Source: Gammaproteobacteria bacterium
GTDB lineage: Bacteria; Pseudomonadota; Gammaproteobacteria; Coxiellales; Coxiellaceae
Assembly: GCA_022600315.1 (NCBI GenBank)
Contig: JAHZKQ010000272.1
Location: 1-7,438, forward strand
Direction of reading: 5' to 3'
Length of the DNA: 7,438 nt
Shown piece after piece: positions 1-5,338 of the stretch. A program made the position numbers and the translations under genes. Numbering within the stretch: position 1 is the stretch's first letter; each line of letters begins with the position of its first letter. A model generated the notes under the pieces. The model was not told the origin of the DNA. It did no database searches and was given only the letters and a program-made list of their open reading frames with translations.

Positions 1-584
1 ACCCGAGGATAAAGCTCAGTACCCCAGTAATAATCAAAAATAAAATTACCAGAATGGCTGTTATCGCTGGTAGATGGGGTGAAACGACCTTTTAAATATA
101 GCCATAAACAAAAACCTAAGCTAAAAATATTTAAGGCCGATAAAATCGCGCCAAAATTATTATAGACAATGCTGGCAGAAAATAATTTTAATGGGTAAGC
201 ACCAAGATAAAATAGAATTACCGTAATAATAAAACAACTAAAACCATTATCTTTGTATTGTGGCACATTGCCTTGCGGCGTCACTGGGCCTGAATACTTT
301 TCACCAGGAATAATCCGCATTAAAATTAATTGTGTTAAAGCAAATATCCCAATAATTTCCCAGGCGATTTTGCTGCCAAAAAACACGGGGGTCCAAATAT
401 GGTAAAGCGTGCTCATAATGCCGGCATCACTAATCAGATGCCAGAGCTGCAGTAGTGAGCCATTTAGCACTACATTGGTATACCAAATTAGCATCACCAC
501 TGGTGGGCAGAGCACGATAAGTAATAATGGTAAGATGGTGTGGCGCAGAAAACGCACCGAGCTGTTATAGTGCTGACTATCCAT
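1..584 (-). CDS. DHCR7-like sterol C7-reductase, N-terminal part (truncated by window edge)
   Basis: This is the first 194 codons of a polytopic membrane protein of the ERG4/ERG24 sterol reductase family; the C-terminal half lies outside the window. I translated it by hand from ATG at 584-582, preceded by AGGGA (complement of 591-595) with a 6-base spacer. Hydrophobic segments lie near residues 16-40, 75-92, 116-135 and 144-165. Three blocks match eukaryotic 7-dehydrocholesterol reductase as I recall it: GPVTPQGNVPQYKDNG (99-114; human has a similar SPAGVVNKYQING), the FSASIVYNN region (135-143), and GNFIFDYYWGTELYPR (179-194; human has GNFFYNYMMGIEFNPR). The family uses NADPH to reduce sterol ring or side-chain double bonds in the endoplasmic reticulum; a bacterial copy would sit in the inner membrane and probably act on host-derived sterols. 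The C7 assignment over C14 or C24 rests on these blocks. The cofactor-binding C-terminus cannot be examined. It is divergent from the MFS gene. Confidence 0.85.
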   Translation of the reverse strand, partial: MDSQHYNSSVRFLRHTILPLLLIVLCPPVVMLIWYTNVVLNGSLLQLWHLISDAGIMSTLYHIWTPVFFGSKIAWEIIGIFALTQLILMRIIPGEKYSGPVTPQGNVPQYKDNGFSCFIITVILFYLGAYPLKLFSASIVYNNFGAILSALNIFSLGFCLWLYLKGRFTPSTSDNSHSGNFIFDYYWGTELYPR

Positions 585-590
585 GATAGT

Positions 591-595
591 TCCCT
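591..595 (-). promoter_or_regulatory. Ribosome binding site of the sterol reductase gene
   Basis: Read on the minus strand this is AGGGA, six bases before the ATG at 584. It supports that start for the sterol reductase. Confidence 0.55.
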
Positions 596-601
596 GTTTC
601 G

Positions 602-622
602 TAGGCTGAGATCTGAAGCCTA
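602..622. repeat. Inverted repeat, 6-bp arms, 9-base spacer
   Basis: TAGGCT (602-607) and AGCCTA (617-622) are perfect complements flanking GAGATCTGA. The element sits 18 bases upstream of the sterol reductase ATG, in its presumed 5' leader. No run of T follows on either strand, so it does not look like an intrinsic terminator. It could be an operator or a leader hairpin, or chance. Confidence 0.35.
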
Positions 623-730
623 ACACAAGCTTGGAAGTGCCTTCAATCCTCTTTAATCTAGTTTTGTCATATTTTTGTTATATAAATCTGTTAGACTGAA
701 AACTGTGGTAGATATATAGGTTGTTAAGCA

Positions 731-2068
731 ATGACGGATTCAAATGTGGCCAGCAAGCGCTTCGATGAGCTCGATGTCAGCGCCTTTCACTGGCGAATTA
801 TCTTTACCGCTGGGATGGGCTTTTTTACCGACGCCTATGATCTTTTTGTGATCGGTGTTGTTACCACAATTTTAATGCCATTATGGCATTTTTCCACCTA
901 TCAAATTGCTTGGTTGGATAGTGCATCGTTAGCAGCGGCAGCTTTGGGCGCCATCTTTTTTGGTACGATGGCGGATAAGTTTGGGCGTAAGCGTTTATAT
1001 GGTGTTGAGGTCATTATCTTATTTATTGGTACGATTTTATCGGCCTTGGCGCCTAACTTTATATGCCTTCTTATGGCGCGGGTAATTGTTGGTTTAGGGA
1101 TTGGTGGTGATTATCCAACCAGTGCCGTAGTGGCCAGTGAAAATGCTAATCGTTCGCGGCGAGGTTTTATTGTCTTGTTGGTCTTTGCCATGCAGGCTTT
1201 GGGTTTGATTGTGGGACCATTATTGGCTTCGTTTTTATTGGCAATGCATATTCCACATCATTTAGTTTGGCGATTATTGTTGGGTTTAGGTGCTATTCCA
1301 GCAGCTTCGGTATTTTATTTAAGACGCAAGATTCACGAATCACCACGTTATTTACGCATGAAAAAAGCACCTTATGAGGTGAGTCGGGTGGTGCATGATT
1401 TAGCGGGCCAGGAAGAACCACAGCCAGCTTTTAAGCCGCAGCGACTGTTGTCAAAACGTTGGTTGAAGACATTGGTGGCAACTGCAGGAGCCTGGTTTTT
1501 ATTGGATGTGGCATTTTACGGTAACAGCGTATCTTCTAGTAAAATTATGCAATTGGTCGATCCGCACAGTGATTTATTAATTCATATTTTATTATCAGCA
1601 TTAATTTTCACCGTATTTGCTGTGCCAGGTTATTTTTTAGCGGCTAAGTACGTTGATAAAGTTGGGCGTAAACCTTTGCAGTATTTAGGTTTTGCAGTGA
1701 TGGCAATAGCTTATGGGTTAATTGGCTTGGTGCCAGGCATTACTGGATTATTGCCGGTATTTTTATTATTGTTTGGTATTAGTTATTTCTTTACTAATTT
1801 CGGCCCAAATTCCACTACCTTTCTTGTGCCGTCTGAAGTTTATCCCACCAGTATTCGCGCCAAGGCGCATGGCATTTCTGCGGCGATTGGTAAAGTAGGC
1901 GCATTTTTGGGTGTATTGGCATTACCAATTATGCTGCATAAAATGGGTTTGAGCTTTACCATGCTGATGATGAGCGTTGTGGCAATCTTAGGCTGTCTAA
2001 TTACCTATTTACTGCCGGAGATGAAGCAAGTTTCTTTAGATGAGGTTGAGATAAGCGAGGGCTTGTAG
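731..2068 (+). CDS. MFS transporter, phosphate:H+ symporter-like (PHS family)
   Basis: A 445-residue, 12-helix major facilitator of the inner membrane, most similar to the PHS family (fungal Pho84 and PiPT), which couples inorganic phosphate uptake to protons. Visible signatures: GFFTDAYDLF at 30-39, the MFS loop motif DKFGRKR at 82-88, RVIVGLGIGGDYP at 117-129, ESPRY at 203-207, a central loop around 208-243, the second-half loop motif DKVGRK at 309-314, and PSEVYPTSIRAKAHG at 367-381. Residues matching the PiPT phosphate site are all present: Y128, Q155, W255, D259, Y263 and K388, with D127 and D34 as likely proton-relay acids. The spacing W-x3-D-x3-Y and the 28-residue D127-Q155 distance equal those of PiPT. 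The ATG at 731 has only a weak upstream AGG (718-720), but conserved sequence starts near residue 19, so no later start fits. Other organic-anion or sugar MFS substrates remain possible. Confidence 0.85.
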   Translation: MTDSNVASKRFDELDVSAFHWRIIFTAGMGFFTDAYDLFVIGVVTTILMPLWHFSTYQIAWLDSASLAAAALGAIFFGTMADKFGRKRLYGVEVIILFIGTILSALAPNFICLLMARVIVGLGIGGDYPTSAVVASENANRSRRGFIVLLVFAMQALGLIVGPLLASFLLAMHIPHHLVWRLLLGLGAIPAASVFYLRRKIHESPRYLRMKKAPYEVSRVVHDLAGQEEPQPAFKPQRLLSKRWLKTLVATAGAWFLLDVAFYGNSVSSSKIMQLVDPHSDLLIHILLSALIFTVFAVPGYFLAAKYVDKVGRKPLQYLGFAVMAIAYGLIGLVPGITGLLPVFLLLFGISYFFTNFGPNSTTFLVPSEVYPTSIRAKAHGISAAIGKVGAFLGVLALPIMLHKMGLSFTMLMMSVVAILGCLITYLLPEMKQVSLDEVEISEGL

Positions 2069-2088
2069 CCGATCATCGTATTTATCTA

Positions 2089-2094
2089 TATAAT
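2089..2094 (+). promoter_or_regulatory. Possible -10 box upstream of the ABM-domain gene
   Basis: An exact TATAAT lies in the 59-base gap after the MFS stop codon, 33 bases before the ATG at 2128. The best -35 candidate, TTGTAG at 2063-2068, has a 20-base spacer and is weak. The box may give the downstream three genes their own promoter, but AT-rich DNA produces such matches by chance. Confidence 0.3.
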
Positions 2095-2127
2095 CACTGG
2101 TTGTTGTTGCAAGGATTGAGAGAGGCT

Positions 2128-2439
2128 ATGAAAAACAGTCAATTTACTGTGATGATTGCGGGTATTGCGAAGGCCGGCATGGAAGATTATGTGAAGCGGT
2201 TTTTATTGCAGTTAGCCAAGAGCTCAAGGCAAGACGAGGGTTGCCTTGTATACAATATTCACCAATCGGAATCGAATCCAGCCGAGTTTATGTTGTATTC
2301 GGTCTGGAGCGATCAAGCGGCATTTGATGCCCATAATCAAACCATGCATATGCAAGAGTTTAAGCGGCAACTGGCTACCGATATGTTTGAAATTCAGTCA
2401 CCGAAAACATATTGGCAATTGATTGGCGAAGAAGATTAA
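2128..2439 (+). CDS. ABM-domain protein, putative quinol monooxygenase (YgiN-like)
   Basis: A 103-residue single-domain protein of the antibiotic biosynthesis monooxygenase (ABM, dimeric alpha/beta barrel) fold. Family marks: the opening strand TVMIAGIAKAG (7-17), a helix to about residue 33, then SRQDEGCLVYNIHQS (33-47), a short loop, FMLYSVWSDQAAFDAH (54-69), and a helix with the H-x-x-x-F pattern near 73-77. Members such as E. coli YgiN oxidise quinols or aromatic substrates without a bound metal or flavin, usually as cytoplasmic dimers; the substrate here cannot be predicted. I chose ATG 2128, behind the purine-rich GAGAGAGG (2118-2125), over the in-frame TTG at 2101, because homology begins just after 2128. 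The AsmA gene follows after 26 bases, suggesting co-transcription. The family also includes heme-degrading IsdG-like proteins, which I cannot strictly exclude. Confidence 0.82.
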   Translation: MKNSQFTVMIAGIAKAGMEDYVKRFLLQLAKSSRQDEGCLVYNIHQSESNPAEFMLYSVWSDQAAFDAHNQTMHMQEFKRQLATDMFEIQSPKTYWQLIGEED

Positions 2440-2453
2440 AATCAATTTTTAGC

Positions 2454-2459
2454 AAGGAG
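2454..2459 (+). promoter_or_regulatory. Shine-Dalgarno AAGGAG deciding the asmA start
   Basis: AAGGAG sits six bases before ATG 2466. It selects this start over the in-frame ATG at 2412, which lies inside the preceding gene and would add 18 charged residues ahead of the membrane anchor. Confidence 0.75.
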
Positions 2460-2465
2460 TGTCTG

Positions 2466-4070
2466 ATGGGAAAGCTTTTTAAAATTATTTTTGGAGTGAT
2501 TATTGCCTCTATCGTGTTGCTGGTTGTTGGCGCAGTATTGTTAGCCTTTGTGGTAAATCCTAATAATTATAAAGAACAGATTGCTAAAGCGGTCTACCAA
2601 CAAACTGGTCGCCAATTAGTAATTAAAGGTCATATTGGCTGGTCATTTTTTCCCTGGCTTGGAGTCGATTTAAAAAAAGTAGAGCTTAGTAATCCGCAAG
2701 GTTTTAGCCCCGCTACTTTTGCTGATATTGGTGAATTACAAGCACGTGCTAAATTATGGCCGTTATTATCTGGTCATGTACAACTGAGTAAGTTTGTTTT
2801 AAAAAATGCAAGTTTTAATTTTATTCAAAATAAACAAGGCGTCACTAACTGGGAGGATTGGACCAAAATGAATGGCCGGCCGGCCATCAAGTTTAAGCCC
2901 AAGGCTACAAGCAAAAAAACTGCGACGATAGAACCGGGAGCTAAAGTTCAAGCAGCTAAATCCGAAGACCTTTCGCAATTGGCAAATTCAATTAGTATCG
3001 GTGCAGTAAGTATTGTAAACACCAATGTTAATTTTATTAATCAAAAAGTGGGTGGTCAGACTCGATTGAGTAATTTTAATCTATCCGCTAAAGAAATCGA
3101 TTTTGATCAAGAATTTCCGATCCAAATGAGGTTTAAATTAAAGCAGTCTGGCTCGCCAAATATTATGCAGGTTAAAACCAATGGCACGGTGAAATTTGAT
3201 CGCAGCAAGCATATTATTAACCTGCAAAAAGTGGTGGTTAAAAGTCAAATTAGTCGCCCACGTAGAGCATCGATTCCGGTGAATATCCTGGGTGATATGA
3301 ATATTGATTTTGCTAATTCAGTCTTAAAGGTGCCAAGCTTGAAACTGCAATTAGCAAATATCAATTTAGCCGGACCATTAACGATCACTAATTTTTCTAG
3401 GGTGCCAAAGATTAGCACACGCCTATCCGCTAAGGGTGTATCAGTTGCCAAGTTATTGCGCACGCTAAGTGGCCGTAGTTTTATTACTGGCATCATGAAT
3501 ATTAGTATGACCCTAAATACGCAAGGCTCAAGCTCAAATGCTATGTTACGTAATTTATCCGGCAAGGGTAATTTAGCGATTGGGCGCGGCCAACTATATG
3601 GTATCAATATTAATAGCATGGTGAATTTAGTCAGTAAGTTAATTAATACCAAACCAAATATTAATGCTGCGGGTTTAGGGCAAATGTTTGCCCCACTGAA
3701 GACCTCTGGTTCTTCAACCCAATTTCATAAGTTAACCGCCAGCTGTACGATTCGTAAAGGCATTTTAAGAAATCGTGATTTGCGTTTAAGTGGGCCAAAT
3801 TTATCAGTCAGTGGTCGCGGCACGGTAAATTTAGTCCGTAATACTATAAGTTATATGCTATATCCAACCATTAGGATCAATAGCCGTAATAGCTTAACCT
3901 TGCCGGTAAGTGTCTCAGGGCCAATTCCAAAGCCGCGGATTAAGATTAGCTTTGGACCAGTTATTAAATTAATTTTAAAAGAGCAGATTAAAAATCAGAT
4001 CAAGAATCAAATTCAGCGGGGGATCGGCAAGCAATTGCCATCACAAGTTAAAAGTCTTTTTGGGTTTTGA
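2466..4070 (+). CDS. asmA: AsmA family protein
   Basis: A 534-residue protein with one N-terminal inner-membrane helix (about 5-30) and a long beta-rich periplasmic part. The N-terminal AsmA signature is clear: NPNNYK (31-36), TGRQLVIKGHIGWSFFPWLG (47-66) and GVTNWEDW (125-132). The C-terminal part has the usual repetitive GRGTVNLVRNTISY block and then LPVSVSGPIPKPRIKI before an amphipathic tail rich in QIKNQI repeats. AsmA-like proteins are related to bridge-type lipid transfer proteins such as TamB and YhdP; E. coli AsmA (about 617 residues) affects outer-membrane lipid and protein homeostasis. A Lys/Ala-rich linker lies at about 141-172, replacing part of the usual domain and accounting for some of the shorter length. 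The gene sits between the ABM and carbonic anhydrase genes in one apparent operon. The family is sure; the exact function and orthology to E. coli asmA are inferred. Confidence 0.88.
   Translation: MGKLFKIIFGVIIASIVLLVVGAVLLAFVVNPNNYKEQIAKAVYQQTGRQLVIKGHIGWSFFPWLGVDLKKVELSNPQGFSPATFADIGELQARAKLWPLLSGHVQLSKFVLKNASFNFIQNKQGVTNWEDWTKMNGRPAIKFKPKATSKKTATIEPGAKVQAAKSEDLSQLANSISIGAVSIVNTNVNFINQKVGGQTRLSNFNLSAKEIDFDQEFPIQMRFKLKQSGSPNIMQVKTNGTVKFDRSKHIINLQKVVVKSQISRPRRASIPVNILGDMNIDFANSVLKVPSLKLQLANINLAGPLTITNFSRVPKISTRLSAKGVSVAKLLRTLSGRSFITGIMNISMTLNTQGSSSNAMLRNLSGKGNLAIGRGQLYGININSMVNLVSKLINTKPNINAAGLGQMFAPLKTSGSSTQFHKLTASCTIRKGILRNRDLRLSGPNLSVSGRGTVNLVRNTISYMLYPTIRINSRNSLTLPVSVSGPIPKPRIKISFGPVIKLILKEQIKNQIKNQIQRGIGKQLPSQVKSLFGF
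2872..2887. repeat. 16-bp perfect GC-rich palindrome inside asmA
   Basis: ATGGCCGGCCGGCCAT is its own reverse complement and stands out in a locally AT-rich gene. It encodes residues around N136-I141 at the start of the Lys/Ala-rich linker. It comprises two overlapping GGCCGGCC octamers. Confidence 0.8.
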
Positions 4071-4682
4071 ATGATGGGAAAAAGTTTTAAAGAAATTATT
4101 GCTGGTTACTCCCGATTTCGAGAAAAATATACTAGCGGCGATGCGTCAGTTATGCAAGATTTAGCGGATCATGGTCAACAACCTAAGATTATGGTAGTGG
4201 CTTGTGCTGATTCGCGAGTGGATCCTGCGCTTATTTTGCAATGCGACCCAGGTGATTTATTTGTTGTACGTAATGTGGCAAATATTGTGCCACCCTATGA
4301 GGCGGACTCTAATCATCATGGCACCAGTGCGGCACTTGAGTATGGGATTTGTTATTTAAATGTTAGGCACTTAGTGATTTTAGGGCATAGCCAGTGCGGC
4401 GGTATCGATGCTCTATTGCATCCTGAGCAATTGGGTCAAGATGATTTTATTAGTTGTTGGGTCTCATTGGTTAATGAAGAAAATAAAGCTAACAATGTTG
4501 ATGATTTAGTTAAACAAGCTTTAACGCACTCCCACCAAAACTGTTTGTCATTTCCATGGATTAAACAACGTGTTGAGCAAAATCAATTAAGTATTCATCG
4601 TTGGTTTTTTGATATTAAGCAGGGTCAAGTTTCAGTATACTCAACTCAAGACGATAATTATCAAGAGCTAATCAAGGCGTAA
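4071..4682 (+). CDS. Beta-class carbonic anhydrase
   Basis: A 203-residue beta-carbonic anhydrase, a cytoplasmic zinc enzyme that interconverts CO2 and bicarbonate. The three zinc ligands are present: C45 in ACADSRVDP, and H106 and C109 in GHSQCGG; the catalytic D47-R49 pair is intact. The blocks FVVRNVANIVPPYE (64-77) and HHGTSAALEYGICYLNV (82-98) are typical of the bacterial and plastid-like branch, and length is normal. The enzyme would supply bicarbonate for carboxylases or help with pH balance. The ATG follows the asmA TGA with no gap, and a second ATG comes at 4074. I see no Shine-Dalgarno sequence nearby, so translation is probably coupled to asmA. The 3' end overlaps the convergent pilW-like gene by 11 bp. 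The family is certain; can or cynT naming is not justified. Confidence 0.95.
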   Translation: MMGKSFKEIIAGYSRFREKYTSGDASVMQDLADHGQQPKIMVVACADSRVDPALILQCDPGDLFVVRNVANIVPPYEADSNHHGTSAALEYGICYLNVRHLVILGHSQCGGIDALLHPEQLGQDDFISCWVSLVNEENKANNVDDLVKQALTHSHQNCLSFPWIKQRVEQNQLSIHRWFFDIKQGQVSVYSTQDDNYQELIKA

Positions 4683-5334
4683 GCATTAATTTTTTAAATT
4701 GGCCCGGGCTGGTATCTGTCATAATGGCATATTCAGTAAAGTAACGTTTAGCTTGTTTAAGATTATTTTTTTGGTAATAAATTCGCGCTAGCTCTAGCCA
4801 AGAAGTTCGACGATTCGGATCGTTTTGAATAGCCTTTTTAAAGTAGCTGATAGCATTGCCATAGTCTGGAATCAACATTGAGCAAAGACCAGCATTTTCG
4901 TAAGCACTGGCTGTTTGTAAATAAGCAATGTCTTTGGTGGCTTTAATAAATTCTTTGACCGCAGCTTTATAGTGTTTATGGCGACATAAGAAAGTCCCAT
5001 AATTATTTCTTGAGGCGCCAGAGATAGGGTCTAATTTTACTGCACGCAAGTAATATTGATTAGCTAAAATTTCGTTGCCAGTGACTTCCATAAAATACCC
5101 CATGGCATACCAACTGGCAGAAAGATTAGGCGCTTCTTTCACTGCTTTTAATAGAGTGGCTTTTGCTTGAGCAACTTTTTTATTTTTTAGTAACTGTAAG
5201 CCCAGGTTGATATTGGCATTGGCAGCAGCAGTTGGATCAACGACCTTATGTTTGTTGTTAATCGTCTCAGAAGTGACGCAGGCGGTTAAGAGCAGGCAGA
5301 ATATAATGCTGGTGCAAATTGATAGGATGCGCAT
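4672..5334 (-). CDS. pilW: Type IV pilus biogenesis lipoprotein PilF/PilW (TPR pilotin)
   Basis: A 220-residue lipoprotein: signal peptide with lipobox LLTAC (Cys19), then about five tetratricopeptide repeats spanning roughly residues 35-210. Family-specific features include WYAMGYFMEVTG (75-86), AVKLDP (98-103), RNNYGTFLC (109-117) and YENAGLC (145-151), close to Pseudomonas PilF and Neisseria PilW. These outer-membrane lipoproteins assist multimerisation of the PilQ secretin and are needed for pilus stability. I place the start at ATG 5334, with AAGGAG (complement of 5342-5347) seven bases upstream; the in-frame ATG at 5370 lies within pilQ and would put 12 residues before the signal peptide. 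The Shine-Dalgarno sequence is embedded in the last codons of pilQ, and the gap is 4 bases, so the two are surely co-transcribed. Length is slightly below the usual 250. The 3' end overlaps the carbonic anhydrase gene. Confidence 0.9.
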   Translation of the reverse strand: MRILSICTSIIFCLLLTACVTSETINNKHKVVDPTAAANANINLGLQLLKNKKVAQAKATLLKAVKEAPNLSASWYAMGYFMEVTGNEILANQYYLRAVKLDPISGASRNNYGTFLCRHKHYKAAVKEFIKATKDIAYLQTASAYENAGLCSMLIPDYGNAISYFKKAIQNDPNRRTSWLELARIYYQKNNLKQAKRYFTEYAIMTDTSPGQFKKLMLTP

Positions 5335-5338
5335 TAAG

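Larger units (their letters stand above)
585..730. promoter_or_regulatory. Divergent intergenic region between sterol reductase and MFS genes
   Basis: This 146-base AT-rich gap separates two divergently transcribed genes and must hold promoters for both unless they are transcribed from elsewhere. On the plus strand I see TTGTCA at 664-669, TATAAA at 681-686 and an extended -10-like TGTTAGACT at 689-697. No pair has a good 16-18 base spacing, so I do not assign a specific promoter. It also contains the inverted repeat at 602-622 and an imperfect dyad at 631-646 (TTGGAAG/CTTCAA with one bulged G). I see no small ORF or RNA gene here. Confidence 0.4.

Noticed and set aside
602..622. Inverted repeat as an intrinsic terminator
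   Set aside because: No T-run follows on either strand, and it lies between divergent genes where no transcript needs to end.
664..686. TTGTCA plus TATAAA as a sigma-70 promoter for the MFS gene
   Set aside because: The spacer is only 11 bases, too short for a functional -35/-10 pair. Either box alone may still be used.
2412..2465. Upstream ATG giving an 18-residue extension of AsmA
   Set aside because: It overlaps the ABM gene and adds a charged stretch before the membrane anchor; AAGGAG at 2454-2459 clearly serves ATG 2466.
3245..3652. Minus-strand open frame of 135 codons inside asmA
   Set aside because: It lies wholly within a well-supported AsmA coding region on the other strand, and its translation shows no recognisable domain.
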